Assembly (NCBI GenBank): GCA_014800815.1
Contig: JAAVFI010000013.1
Span: 1-64,000 of the forward strand
DNA: 64,000 nucleotides
Source of the DNA: Bacteroidales bacterium
Lineage (GTDB): Bacteria > Bacteroidota > Bacteroidia > Bacteroidales > Muribaculaceae
Reading direction: 5' to 3'
Under the pieces are notes generated by a model. That model did not search any database. It was not told the DNA's origin and saw nothing but the letters and a program-made list of their open reading frames with translations. Shown one piece after another: positions 28,838 through 39,286 of the stretch. The translations under genes were made by a program, and so were the position numbers. Every line of letters starts with the position of its first letter. Position 1 is the stretch's first letter.

Positions 28838-29407
28838 TCATTTAAATATGTAGCCGAATGAAACTGCGGCTCGTATCGGCGCGGGCATTTTCTTGCTGAA
28901 GTTGCGCTTCTCGGGTACGCGAAGCGGGTCGGTGTATTCTATACCGGACATCGACACGAGGCCTACACCAAGCTCGAACTCGACATTCCAGTGTCGGCTG
29001 AGGACGAGTGCGTAGCCGTAGCTGATACCTGCGGCAACGGCGTCACCTTTGTAGTAGCGGTAGTTCCACTCGATAGAGTAAGAACCGGCTGTTGCACTGA
29101 GGGCGATGAAGTGCTTCGCCATAGGGCGGTTGAACCAGTAGCGGACTTCGGGCTCGACACGGTAGTTGGCCAGTCGGTAGCCTTTGATATCGGTCTGCAT
29201 GGGGTTGCACGACACTCCGAGCTGGGCCGTAATCTTTCGGCTGAGACGGGCTTCGAGCGTGAGATTCGGTGAGAGAATCAAATACTCGAGGGCGTTGGTC
29301 TTCAATGCAACGCGCTGAGCTGATGCGTCTTGAAAAGAAATAATGGAGAGTACGAAAACAAGACCTAAAAGAATCCCTCGACTCCTTAAAGTAGTTAAAA
29401 TTTGCAT
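28838..29407 (-). CDS. DUF3575 domain-containing outer-membrane protein
   Basis: 189 aa; ALKTNALEYLILSPNLTLEARLSRKITAQLGVSCNP and YRVEPEVRYWFNRPMAKHFIAL pattern typical of DUF3575. Confidence 0.8.
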   Translation of the reverse strand: MQILTTLRSRGILLGLVFVLSIISFQDASAQRVALKTNALEYLILSPNLTLEARLSRKITAQLGVSCNPMQTDIKGYRLANYRVEPEVRYWFNRPMAKHFIALSATAGSYSIEWNYRYYKGDAVAAGISYGYALVLSRHWNVEFELGVGLVSMSGIEYTDPLRVPEKRNFSKKMPAPIRAAVSFGYIFK

Positions 29408-29632
29408 TAACCTATTATTATTAATTTATCTGAATTGTCCTGTTAGTAAACGACGGCGCAAAATTACACAAATAAATGGAATTTTCATAATTTTATGACA
29501 AGGAAAATGTACAAAAACTTTGCTTCGGGCACACATTTTTTATCGACTATCGTTCAGTATGTTGTCTCTGATATACTGTGGTGTGGATTGGTTCTATAGA
29601 CTATTTATTTACACTTGACAGCGGAAAATCAC

Positions 29633-29640
29633 TAACTTTG
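29633..29640 (+). promoter_or_regulatory. Bacteroidetes -7 element upstream of the EamA transporter
   Basis: TAACTTTG 22 nt before the ATG at 29662. Confidence 0.5.
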
Positions 29641-29661
29641 TGCCCGAAAAATAAGTGATAC

Positions 29662-30567
29662 ATGTCAATTTCCAAGCGTATTACAGGTCATCTGTCATTG
29701 TTGGGTGCTAATGCCTGCTGGGGCCTTATGGCTCCTGTAGCCAAACTCGTGATGAGTGCCGGGGTAATAGCTCCGCTCGTACTCACCGACTGCCGCATCT
29801 TCGGCGCAGCCGTCCTCTTTTGGATGCTGTCGTTCTTCCGCCCTGCCGAGCATGTTCCGGGTGCCGACCTCCTGCGGCTTGCGGGCGCCGGATTTCTTGC
29901 TATAGTTTTCAATCAGGGCTGCTATATCTTTGGAGTGGGATATACGTCGCCGGGTGAGGCTTCTATCATTACCACCACCATGCCTATGTGGGTGATGCTG
30001 CTCGCGCGAATCATACTCGGCACCCCCGTTACGTGGAAGAAAGCTCTCGGCATAGCGCTTGGGGCGACGGGCGCGGCCACGCTCGTGCTGTCGTCGGGAG
30101 TAGGCGCATCGCGCGGCGGCAACCCTGTGTTGGGCGACTTGCTCGTGCTCACGGCACAGCTCTCGTATGCGCTCTATCTGACTCTGTACAAGAACTTTCT
30201 TGCAAAGTATTCTCTTGTGACCATGATGAAGTGGATGTTTACCTTCGCGGCTGTTGCCGTCTTCCCCTTCTCGGTACGCACGCTTGCGTCGACGGAGTGG
30301 AGTACGGTGACTCCGACACTGGCTCTCGGTGTGGCCTATGTGGTGGTTATGGGCACATTCGTGGCATATATGCTGATGATGACGGGCCAGAAAGCCCTGC
30401 CGCCGACGGTGGTGGGTATGTACAACTATTTCCAGCCAGTAGTCGCCGGATGCGTCGGCCTCTGGCTGGGGCTCGACGTGTTTACTCCGCTCAAGGCCGT
30501 GGCCGTGTTCTTAATCTTCTCGGGTGTATATCTTGTTACGTCCTCGAAAGCGCCCGAGACTGCATGA
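29662..30567 (+). CDS. EamA/DMT family transporter
   Basis: 301 aa, ten-TM pattern with internal duplication; SLLGANACWGLMAPVAKLVMSAG. Confidence 0.87.
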   Translation: MSISKRITGHLSLLGANACWGLMAPVAKLVMSAGVIAPLVLTDCRIFGAAVLFWMLSFFRPAEHVPGADLLRLAGAGFLAIVFNQGCYIFGVGYTSPGEASIITTTMPMWVMLLARIILGTPVTWKKALGIALGATGAATLVLSSGVGASRGGNPVLGDLLVLTAQLSYALYLTLYKNFLAKYSLVTMMKWMFTFAAVAVFPFSVRTLASTEWSTVTPTLALGVAYVVVMGTFVAYMLMMTGQKALPPTVVGMYNYFQPVVAGCVGLWLGLDVFTPLKAVAVFLIFSGVYLVTSSKAPETA

Positions 30568-30687
30568 TGATTGTCGCTTTCCGCCAAAAAATTGGGCTAA
30601 ATAGATACGCTTCGGCACGCCCCTCGAAAAAAATGTGTATCTTTGCACTCTGCACAAATATCGGTGCAGCAATTCAGATTTTACGCA

Positions 30688-31437
30688 ATGCTTATTACTG
30701 ACTCTCTGGCCACTTTCGGCCGCTATTGCCTGTTTATGAAGCGTGTGTTTTCGGTGCCTGACAAAATGTCGGAATTCGGAAAACGCACCATACAGGAGGT
30801 GTCGAAGCTCGGCATCGACTCAATTCCGCTTGTTCTCATCATATCGGTGTTTATAGGCGCTGTCATCGCTATACAGATGCAGCTCAATATCGCCTCGCCG
30901 CTGATTCCCGCCTATTCGGTGGGTCTCGCCACGCGCGATATCGTCCTTCTCGAGTTCTCGAACTCTATACTCTGCCTTATCCTTGCCGGCAAGGTGGGCT
31001 CCAACATCGCATCCGAAATAGGTACGATGAGGGTTACGGAGCAGATCGACGCTCTTGAAATCATGGGTATCAATTCGGCCAACCTCCTGGTTCTGCCCAA
31101 GATAGTTGCCCTCGTATTGTTCATGCCTATTCTCGTGATACTCTGTATAGGTACCTCGCTCGTCGGCGGCTGGCTTGTGGCCGTGTTTACCGACCTTATC
31201 ACGGTGTCGAAATATGTATATGGCCTTCAGGCATTCTTCGTAGAGTGGTACGTATGGTATGGCCTCATCAAGTCTCTTGTCTTTGCATACATCATCGCTT
31301 CTACGGCATCGTTCTACGGCTACTACGTGAAGGGGGGCGCCCTCGACGTGGGTAAGGCAAGTACTAACGGCGTGGTGGCCAGCAGTATTCTCGTTCTCTT
31401 TTTCGACGTTGTCCTCACAAAACTCCTTCTGCAATGA
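30688..31437 (+). CDS. ABC transporter permease, MlaE family
   Basis: LVLIISVFIGAVIAIQMQ...LAGKVGSNIASEIGTMRVTEQIDALEIMGIN is diagnostic of MlaE. Start reassigned from 30643 to MLITDSLATF. Confidence 0.92.
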   Translation: MLITDSLATFGRYCLFMKRVFSVPDKMSEFGKRTIQEVSKLGIDSIPLVLIISVFIGAVIAIQMQLNIASPLIPAYSVGLATRDIVLLEFSNSILCLILAGKVGSNIASEIGTMRVTEQIDALEIMGINSANLLVLPKIVALVLFMPILVILCIGTSLVGGWLVAVFTDLITVSKYVYGLQAFFVEWYVWYGLIKSLVFAYIIASTASFYGYYVKGGALDVGKASTNGVVASSILVLFFDVVLTKLLLQ

Positions 31438-32216
31438 TAGAGGTTAAGAATCTTACAAAATCGTTCGACGGGCGTACGGTGCTCGATAATATCGACGCTA
31501 CTTTCTATACCGGTAAGACCAACCTTATAATCGGTCAGAGCGGTTCGGGCAAAACCGTGCTTATGAAGTCGCTTGTGGGTCTGCACACTCCCGAGAAAGG
31601 TCAGATACTTTTCGATGGACGCGACCTGCTCTCAATGTCTGCTGCCGATGTCAAGGAATTGCGCAAGGAAATAGGTATGCTCTTCCAGGGTTCTGCGCTG
31701 TTCGACTCCGAGACTGTGCTCGGCAATGTCGAATTTCCGCTGAAGATGTTTACCGACAAGAGCCGCGAGGAAATCCGCGAGAGAGCGCTTTTCTGCCTCG
31801 AGCGCGTCAACCTCAAGGGTGCCGAGAAGAAATATCCCTCTGAAATCTCGGGCGGTATGCAGAAACGTGTGGCTATCGCACGCGCCATTGCTCTGAATCC
31901 GAAATACCTCTTCTGCGATGAGCCGAACTCCGGCCTCGACCCCAAGACGTCGATAGTAATCGATGAACTCTTGCGCGATATCACCCATGAATACAATATC
32001 ACTACCGTAATCAACACCCACGATATGAACAGTGTGCTCGGTATCGGTGAAAATATTATTTTCATCAATAAGGGACACCGTGAGTGGGTGGGCGATATGA
32101 CGCAGATTTACAATACCGCCAATGAGGCTCTCAACAGTTTCGTATTCGCTACACGTCTTTTTCAGGAAGTGCGCGAGTACGTGGCCGAACATGGCACTAT
32201 CCAGCAGCGGAAATGA
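31434..32216 (+). CDS. ABC transporter ATP-binding protein, MlaF-like
   Basis: 260 aa; Walker A IGQSGSGKTVLMKSLVG, signature SGGMQKRVAIARAIA, Walker B YLFCDEPNSGLDP. Confidence 0.93.
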   Translation: MIEVKNLTKSFDGRTVLDNIDATFYTGKTNLIIGQSGSGKTVLMKSLVGLHTPEKGQILFDGRDLLSMSAADVKELRKEIGMLFQGSALFDSETVLGNVEFPLKMFTDKSREEIRERALFCLERVNLKGAEKKYPSEISGGMQKRVAIARAIALNPKYLFCDEPNSGLDPKTSIVIDELLRDITHEYNITTVINTHDMNSVLGIGENIIFINKGHREWVGDMTQIYNTANEALNSFVFATRLFQEVREYVAEHGTIQQRK

Positions 32217-33337
32217 GATTTGCCGACATCAAGGGACACGACGATATAAAGCGTCGCTTGCGCGAGCTTGTGGATAACGACAGAATCCCGCACGCTCTTC
32301 TCCTCGAAGGTCCTCCGGGGGCGGCTAAGTTTGCACTTGCCAGAGCTTTTACCAAATATCTGCATTGCACCGACCGCACTCCCGACGGCGACAGCTGCGG
32401 CAAATGCCCCTCGTGTCTCCAGCACGATACGTTCAATCATATCGACACGATATATTCGTTCCCGGTGGTGAAGAAGAACTCCAAGCCGACGATATCCGAC
32501 GACTATGCTTCTCTCTTCCACGACTTCCTCAACGAATATCCCTATATGGACTTCGAGCACTGGCTCGAAGCGCTCGACAATATCAATGCTCAGCCTAAAA
32601 TCTTTGTTGAGGAAGGTCAGGAGTTGCTCCGCCGTCTTACCTACAAGGCGCGTCAGTCGCGCTTCAAAGTGGTGCTTCTGTGGCTCCCCGAGCGTATGAA
32701 CGAAGATACGGCCAACAAGCTCCTGAAACTTGTCGAGGAGCCCTTCGGCGATACTATCTTCCTCATGGTTAGCAACAACCCGCGCGGAATTCTACCTACC
32801 ATATACTCGCGCACGCAGCGTATCGGCATCTGCCGCTACTCTGATGCCGAGGTCGAGGAGATTCTTCAGGAGTCGGGCATCGCGCCCGAGGCCGCTCACG
32901 ACGCATCTCTGATAGCGGGCGGCGACGTGAACGAGGCTCTCAAACTTGCCAATGTCTCGGAAGAACGTCTGCGCTATTTTCAGCTCTTTGTCGACCTTAT
33001 GCGCAAGGCCTACGCACGAAAAGTGGGCGAACTGAGGCAGTGGAGCGTGGATGTCGCAGGCCTTGGCCGCGAACCCGCAATGCAGTTTATCGACTACTGC
33101 TCGCGCCTGATCCGTGAGAGCTTCCTCATGCACCTCAACGACCCGCGTCTGCTCACGCTCAACAAGGCCGAGCTGGCGTTCACTATCAAATTTTTCCCCT
33201 TCATCAACGAGAAAAATGTCGAGGATATGGCAACGCTTTTCGATGATGCGCGTCGCGATATCGCCGGCAATGCCAATGGTAAAATAGTATTTTTTGACCT
33301 CGCTGTGAGGGTGATAATGCTTATTCGACGTAAATAA
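32213..33337 (+). CDS. holB: DNA polymerase III delta-prime-like subunit
   Basis: 374 aa; HDDIKRRLRELVDNDRIPHALLLEGPPGAAKFALARAF, Zn-binding CGKCPSCLQH, NNPRGILPTIYSRTQRI. Confidence 0.87.
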   Translation: MRFADIKGHDDIKRRLRELVDNDRIPHALLLEGPPGAAKFALARAFTKYLHCTDRTPDGDSCGKCPSCLQHDTFNHIDTIYSFPVVKKNSKPTISDDYASLFHDFLNEYPYMDFEHWLEALDNINAQPKIFVEEGQELLRRLTYKARQSRFKVVLLWLPERMNEDTANKLLKLVEEPFGDTIFLMVSNNPRGILPTIYSRTQRIGICRYSDAEVEEILQESGIAPEAAHDASLIAGGDVNEALKLANVSEERLRYFQLFVDLMRKAYARKVGELRQWSVDVAGLGREPAMQFIDYCSRLIRESFLMHLNDPRLLTLNKAELAFTIKFFPFINEKNVEDMATLFDDARRDIAGNANGKIVFFDLAVRVIMLIRRK

Positions 33338-36319
33338 ATGACAGAAGACTCTTTCCTCCGGTCTGTTGCTGCCTATTATACTTCGGGTGTGCCGGGTCGA
33401 CCCGCGCTCGAATCGCTCGTGTTCGTCCTCCCGAACAAACGAAGCGCGATGTTCCTCAAGAAACATATCCGCGAGGAACTCTCCGCGGGTGTGGCCATGA
33501 TGCCGCGGTTCATGACTATTCGCACCTTTCTGAGTATATTCGCCCGCTATTCCGAGGCGCCTCAGAATGAGTTGCTGTTTATTCTATACACCGCTTACCG
33601 AAAGGTGATGGAGCGCAGAGGCCGTATTGAGACCGTGCGCGAGTTCGACTCGTTTATTTTCTGGGGCGATATGATGCTTTCGGATTTCGACGATATCGAC
33701 CGCTCGCTGGTAAATGCCGACGATTTATATCGCAATCTTAAGAATCTCAAGGAGATACAGGCCGACTATCTCGATGAAGAACAGAAAGATGTGATTCGGC
33801 GTGTGTGGGGCGAAAGCCGTATTACAGCCGATGCGTCGGAGTTCTGGATGCACCTTTCCGAGGGCGACGATGCTCCAATGGCCACTAAATTCGTGTATCT
33901 CTGGGAGATAATGGCCGATGTCTACCACGAATTTCACCGCAGTCTCGAAGAAAAGAAACTTGCCTCGGCAGGCGCGCAGTATCGCTCGGCTCTCGAGGCT
34001 GTGAAAGCTATCGGGCCCGACGAGGTAGACCGCGATACCCACTATGTGTTCGTCGGATTCAACGACCTCAGCACCGCCGAAACTCTCATCTTCGAGCGTC
34101 TGCGCAAGTTGGGCAATGCTTCATTCTTCTGGGATACCGCACCTCTTGCTCTCATCGAAAGTGCTCCATCGACAGCCCTTGCCCGCCCGCTGAGGCGCCT
34201 GCGCTCGTTGGCTGTAAACTTCCCCATGCCCGACGGCTACGAAGTGCCTGATGGTGCTTTCTCTGCCTCGACGGTCATCACATCCGTGCCGTCGAATATA
34301 GGGCAGGCAAAGGCGATAAATCCCGTGCTGACCGATTGGGTTGAGAAAAAATATATTGATTCGGCCGACCCGCTCAATACTGCGGTGATTCTGCCTGACC
34401 AGGGCCTGCTGCTGCCTACGCTCCTCTCCATACCTGCCGATGTTGAGAAAATCAATATCTCAATGGGTCTTCCTTACCGCACTACCACTTTTGCGTCGTT
34501 GCTGCACTCTATCATAAGCATGCAGCTGAGAGCGAGAAAGTTGCGCGGTACCACCCACTACTTCTACGAAGATGTCAATGCCATACTCGCGCATCCGCAT
34601 ATCAGGATTATCGCGGCGGAGGCTGCCGATGCGCTGGCTCTGAAAGTTTCCGACGAGAAGCTGTATAATATCCCCGTTGCTGAAATAGCGTCGGTAGCGC
34701 CGGCCCTTATGCCCGTTTTCAATCCTGTAAGGGATATGAGTTCGGTGGCCGAGGTGGCTCAATACCTTATATCTATGCTCAACTGGATTGAGGAATCGCT
34801 GCCTGAAAAGGATGCGTACTCTGAAAACGGATTCGAGAAGCAGGCTATCGCATATTTCCGCTCTGAAGTACAGTCGCTTTCCACACTCGTGGAGGCTTAC
34901 GGTGTGACGATGACGGACCACACATTCCTGCATCTTTTCGAGCGAATTTTCAATGCTCGCGGCCTGACGGTAAACGGCACTCCTCTCGCAGGTATGCAGT
35001 TGCTCGGCGTGCTTGAGACTCGAGCGCTCGACTTCGACAATATCATTATCCTGTCGATGAACGAGCGTATATTCCCGCGCCGGCAGTACACCAAGACTAT
35101 GATTCCCAATACACTCAGAGCCGGATTCGGGCTGCCCGATTTCGAGAGCCTTGAGTGGACCTACGCTTATTGCTTCTATCGCCTCATGGCCCGTGCCAAG
35201 AGGGTGCATCTTTTCTACGATTCGCGTACCGACGGACTTTCGAGCGGCGAGAAATCGCGCTACATCTCGCAGATGCTGTATCTCATGCCCAAACTCAATG
35301 TGCATGAGAATTCAGTAACTTATATCTCCGAGCCTGACAAGAACGTCGGCGTGTCGATAGCCAAGACTCCTGATGTTATGGCTCTGCTCGACCGCTTCCG
35401 TGCGGGCGGCGACAGGCGTTTCTCGGCGACGGCTTTCAAGACGTACAAGAAATGTCCTCTGCGCTTCTATCTCGAATATGTGCGCCGCATGAGAGGGTCC
35501 GACGACCTCGTGGATTATATCTCGGCGGCCGAATTCGGTACGGTGGTGCATAATACGGTGCAGAAGCTGTATTCCGAGTACAAGAACTGCCTCATCGATA
35601 GCGCTGTATTTGACTCGTGGCTTGATAAGAGCAACGATGCCGTGGAGCGCGCGGCACGCGATATGATTGTGGCTGAACGATATCCGAAGGCCGACCCTGC
35701 TACGGTGGAGATTTCGGCGGAGGCCAAACTGGCTGCCGATCTCGTGGCGAATATTGCAAGAGCCGACTTGCTTGCCGAAAAGAAATTCTATTGCGCCGAC
35801 GGTGCCGACTTTACCTTTATAGCCAATGAGTATCCGGCAGACGGCTCGTGGCAGATCGACGATGACCTGAGTATACGATTCTATATGTCGATCGACCGTG
35901 TAGACCGCATGAATGCCGCTTCGATGCGTCTTGTCGACTATAAGACGGGCGCCGATGAGATTGCGGTGGGGTCGATAGAAGAATTGTTCGACCCTGATTC
36001 GCACAACAAAGACGGTATCTTTCAGCTTCTTACATATTGCGAGGCCTATCTGTCTATCAAGGACGGCGATGTCAAGCTCATGCCTGTGCTTCACCCCATG
36101 CGCAGCCTTTCGTCGGGAGCGGAACTTAGTCCGCTTGTTATAGCGAAGGAGGAGCTGTGGGATTACAGCACTGTGCGGGCTGAATTTCAAAAGCATTTCC
36201 GCAATTTCGTGAAGGAAATTTTCAACGAGGAAGTGCCTTTCAGTCAGTGCGAAGACGATAAGAACTGTAAGTTCTGCCCGTTCCTTACTCTTTGCGGACG
36301 TACTCCTTCCGATTATTGA
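33338..36319 (+). CDS. PD-(D/E)XK nuclease family protein, AddB-like
   Basis: 993 aa; LVFVLPNKRSAMFLKKHI, LGVLETRALDFDNIIILSMNERIFPRR, FSATAFKTYKKCPLRFYLEYV, LVDYKTG, terminal CKFCPFLTLCGR. Confidence 0.85.
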   Translation: MTEDSFLRSVAAYYTSGVPGRPALESLVFVLPNKRSAMFLKKHIREELSAGVAMMPRFMTIRTFLSIFARYSEAPQNELLFILYTAYRKVMERRGRIETVREFDSFIFWGDMMLSDFDDIDRSLVNADDLYRNLKNLKEIQADYLDEEQKDVIRRVWGESRITADASEFWMHLSEGDDAPMATKFVYLWEIMADVYHEFHRSLEEKKLASAGAQYRSALEAVKAIGPDEVDRDTHYVFVGFNDLSTAETLIFERLRKLGNASFFWDTAPLALIESAPSTALARPLRRLRSLAVNFPMPDGYEVPDGAFSASTVITSVPSNIGQAKAINPVLTDWVEKKYIDSADPLNTAVILPDQGLLLPTLLSIPADVEKINISMGLPYRTTTFASLLHSIISMQLRARKLRGTTHYFYEDVNAILAHPHIRIIAAEAADALALKVSDEKLYNIPVAEIASVAPALMPVFNPVRDMSSVAEVAQYLISMLNWIEESLPEKDAYSENGFEKQAIAYFRSEVQSLSTLVEAYGVTMTDHTFLHLFERIFNARGLTVNGTPLAGMQLLGVLETRALDFDNIIILSMNERIFPRRQYTKTMIPNTLRAGFGLPDFESLEWTYAYCFYRLMARAKRVHLFYDSRTDGLSSGEKSRYISQMLYLMPKLNVHENSVTYISEPDKNVGVSIAKTPDVMALLDRFRAGGDRRFSATAFKTYKKCPLRFYLEYVRRMRGSDDLVDYISAAEFGTVVHNTVQKLYSEYKNCLIDSAVFDSWLDKSNDAVERAARDMIVAERYPKADPATVEISAEAKLAADLVANIARADLLAEKKFYCADGADFTFIANEYPADGSWQIDDDLSIRFYMSIDRVDRMNAASMRLVDYKTGADEIAVGSIEELFDPDSHNKDGIFQLLTYCEAYLSIKDGDVKLMPVLHPMRSLSSGAELSPLVIAKEELWDYSTVRAEFQKHFRNFVKEIFNEEVPFSQCEDDKNCKFCPFLTLCGRTPSDY

Positions 36320-36326
36320 CCTCGCT

Positions 36327-37433
36327 ATGGCCGGTATCTACGTGCATGTTCCTTTCTGTCGGGCCAAGTGCGCCTACTGCGACTTCTATTCGATCGCGGC
36401 GGAGAAATTTATGGAACCGTACTCTCTGGCTGTCGGCGAGGAGTGGAAGGCTCGCAGAGCCGAACTCGGCGGCCAGGGTATAAACACGATATATTTCGGC
36501 GGCGGCACACCCTCATCGCTACCTCGGCAGTTGTTTCTGAACATCGCGCGACTCTTTCCGCTCGATAGGGTAGAGGAGTTTACTATCGAGGTAAATCCCG
36601 AGGATGTCAATCCCGCGTCGGTCAGCTTGTGGCGCGAAGCGGGAGTAAATCGTGTAAGTATGGGCGTGCAGTCGCTTGTCGATGAAGAACTTAAAGCGGT
36701 GGGTCGCAGGCACTCTGCTGCCGAAGCGCTTGCTGCGATAGAGTGCATCCGTGCGGGTGGAATCGGTAATATAAGTTGCGACCTTATATACGGTCTGCCG
36801 GGGCAGACAGAGGAGTCGTGGCTGTATTCGGTGCGTAAACTATTGTCGACGGGTATTTCGCATCTCTCGGCGTATTCCCTTAGCTACGAGGAGGGTACAA
36901 AGCTTAGCAAGTGGCTCGATGAAGGGCGGATAACGCCCGTCGACGATGATGTGGCCTGCCGCATGTATGATACCCTCTGCGCCTGCGCTGCAGAGGCGGG
37001 ATTCGTTCACTATGAGATATCAAACTTTGCATTGCCGGGATTTGAGTCGAAGCATAATTCATCGTACTGGGACGGTCTTACGCCCTATCTCGGGCTTGGC
37101 CCCGGTGCCCATAGTCTTGACTTCCAAGGGGTGCGCCGCATCGTGCCGCCCGGACTTACGCGCTATATAGCGAAGCCCGCAGAGTCTGCTGAGATTGACA
37201 CGGAGAGCGAGCTCGACCGAATAAACGACCTGATCTTTGTGAGCCTGCGTACGGCGCGAGGCCTCGACCTGAACCGTTTGCCGGAGGAACTGCGCAGACG
37301 GCTGCTTGCAGAGGCTCAGCGCTTTATAGAAGAGGGCTTGCTTTCGATTTCGGGCGACAGGCTGGCTATCCCCGAACACCACTGGCTGATAAGCGACAGT
37401 ATTATTCGCGACCTTCTTCTTGAAGAAGACTGA
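36327..37433 (+). CDS. hemW: HemW-like radical SAM protein
   Basis: 368 aa; IYVHVPFCRAKCAYCDFYS, INTIYFGGGTPS, NISCDLIYGLPGQTEESW. Confidence 0.92.
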   Translation: MAGIYVHVPFCRAKCAYCDFYSIAAEKFMEPYSLAVGEEWKARRAELGGQGINTIYFGGGTPSSLPRQLFLNIARLFPLDRVEEFTIEVNPEDVNPASVSLWREAGVNRVSMGVQSLVDEELKAVGRRHSAAEALAAIECIRAGGIGNISCDLIYGLPGQTEESWLYSVRKLLSTGISHLSAYSLSYEEGTKLSKWLDEGRITPVDDDVACRMYDTLCACAAEAGFVHYEISNFALPGFESKHNSSYWDGLTPYLGLGPGAHSLDFQGVRRIVPPGLTRYIAKPAESAEIDTESELDRINDLIFVSLRTARGLDLNRLPEELRRRLLAEAQRFIEEGLLSISGDRLAIPEHHWLISDSIIRDLLLEED

Positions 37434-38709
37434 GGAAGTCGGCCACCACGAAAGTACTGCCTCCTACAAATATCGTATCACCCTCTTTTGCAGACGATTG
37501 CGCAGCCTTGAAAGCTTCCGCCACGCTTGCGTAGGCCTTGCCCTCAATGCCGTGTTTGGCGGCTTCTGCCTGCGTTTCTTCGGCGGGACGTCCTCTTTTT
37601 ACGCTCGGCGTGGCGAAGTAATATTTGGCGCCATTCGGCATGTAGTCGGTGATAGTCGAAAGGTCCTTGTCGTTGACAAAGCCGAGTACGAGGTGCAGAT
37701 TGCCGATTTTATTCAGACTTTTACCGAGGTATTCCCAGCCGCCGGGATTGTGTCCTGTGTCGCATATTATCTTTACGGGAGTTTCGCTTATCTGCATCCA
37801 TCTGCCGGCAAGTCCCGTCAGAGAGCATACGTTTGAAAATCCGCGTTTTACGGCCTCTGAATCTATCTTCAGGAATTGCTCTTTCAGCAGGCTGAGAGCG
37901 GTGAGGATTGTCTTGCCGTTTTCTTTCTGGCACTCGCCGTGAAGTTCTCCGCGCACGTCGCCCCACTCGGTACCTTTGTAAATAAGGGCGTCAGCTTCGA
38001 CTTCTATATCGGTGCAGACATCGGCGTCCGAAGCAAGCAGGAGCGGAGAATTATTGTCGGAAGCTGCCTTGCGGAAAACGTTGAGAACAGCGCCTTCGGC
38101 ACGTCCTATAACTACCGGTACGCTCGGTTTGATTATTCCTGCTTTTTCGCCCGCTATTGCTTCCTCGGTATGTCCGAGCAGTGCCGTATGGTCAAGCGAA
38201 ATATTGGTGATTACGCTCAGGCAGGGAGTGATTATATTGGTGCAGTCGAGTCTGCCTCCGAGTCCGGTCTCAATCACGGCTACGTCAACGTCCATGTCGG
38301 CGAAATATCTGAAAGCCATGATAGTAGTAAGCTCAAAGAAGGTCGGAGCAAGACTTCTGAGTTCTTCCGACTGAATGAATTTGTCGGTGAATCGGCACAC
38401 GAAATCTTCGTCGACAGGCACGCCGTTAACACGGCTGCGTTCGCGGAAATCAAGAAGGTGAGGCGAGGTGTAGAGCCCCGTCTTGTAGCCTGCCGACTGG
38501 AGGATGGCGGCGAGGGTGTGCGCGGTGCTCCCTTTGCCATTTGTGCCCGCTATATGTATGCACTTTTTCAGCGCTTTATGCGGATTGCCGAAGTATTCGC
38601 TGATAGCGAGTGTCGTGCCGAGGCCGGGCTTGTATGCGCCGGCGCCGAGATTCTGAAACATCGGCACGCAGCCGTACAGATAGTCGAGGGTTTCCTGATA
38701 TGTGAGCAT
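37402..38709 (-). CDS. folC: Bifunctional folylpolyglutamate/dihydrofolate synthase
   Basis: HIAGTNGKGSTAHTLAAILQSAGYKTGLYTSPHLLDFRERSRVNG. Start reassigned from 38751 to MLTYQETLDYLY. Confidence 0.92.
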   Translation of the reverse strand: MLTYQETLDYLYGCVPMFQNLGAGAYKPGLGTTLAISEYFGNPHKALKKCIHIAGTNGKGSTAHTLAAILQSAGYKTGLYTSPHLLDFRERSRVNGVPVDEDFVCRFTDKFIQSEELRSLAPTFFELTTIMAFRYFADMDVDVAVIETGLGGRLDCTNIITPCLSVITNISLDHTALLGHTEEAIAGEKAGIIKPSVPVVIGRAEGAVLNVFRKAASDNNSPLLLASDADVCTDIEVEADALIYKGTEWGDVRGELHGECQKENGKTILTALSLLKEQFLKIDSEAVKRGFSNVCSLTGLAGRWMQISETPVKIICDTGHNPGGWEYLGKSLNKIGNLHLVLGFVNDKDLSTITDYMPNGAKYYFATPSVKRGRPAEETQAEAAKHGIEGKAYASVAEAFKAAQSSAKEGDTIFVGGSTFVVADFLSLLQEEGRE

Positions 38710-38716
38710 CCTGGCG

Positions 38717-39286
38717 TTAGAATAATATGTATCCTGCGATACCTGCACCAATTATGATAAGTATCGGATGTATTTTGGTAAACAATGAAAGACCGAGGCT
38801 TACGGCGGCGAGTATGATACTCTTGGTGATATCCGATGATGTGCTGCCGAAGTTGTCGCTGTTCATCAATATAAGAGCGGCCGAAGCTATAAGGCCTATT
38901 ACTACGGGGCGCAGGCCCGAGAATACACCTTTGAGAGCGACGCTGTCGCGGTGACGGGCTATATAGTGGCCAGCATATCTTACGAGAATGAACGACGGCA
39001 GAACTACCACAAGCGTGCACAGCAGCGACCCCAATATTCCGAAAATCGGCGCTGCGAGTGCGGGCGACGATACTCCGGGAGCGACATATCCTATATATGT
39101 GGCCGAGTTGATGCCGATAGGGCCGGGTGTCATCTGCGAGATGGCAACGATGTCGGTAAACATTTGCTCTGTAATCCAACCGGGCGTAACTATCTCGTTT
39201 TCAATAAGGGCGAGCATTGCGTAGCCGCCTCCGAATCCGAAAAAACCTATTTTCAGATAGCTCCATATAAGTCTGAGGTATATCAT
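38717..39286 (-). CDS. Chromate transporter family protein
   Basis: 189 aa; LKIGFFGFGGGYAMLALIENE...QMTPGPIGINSATYIG. Confidence 0.9.
   Translation of the reverse strand: MIYLRLIWSYLKIGFFGFGGGYAMLALIENEIVTPGWITEQMFTDIVAISQMTPGPIGINSATYIGYVAPGVSSPALAAPIFGILGSLLCTLVVVLPSFILVRYAGHYIARHRDSVALKGVFSGLRPVVIGLIASAALILMNSDNFGSTSSDITKSIILAAVSLGLSLFTKIHPILIIIGAGIAGYILF

Noticed and set aside
34460-36196. 281- and 294-aa minus-strand ORFs opposite the AddB-like gene
   Set aside because: Antisense shadow ORFs; the plus-strand protein has nuclease motifs throughout.
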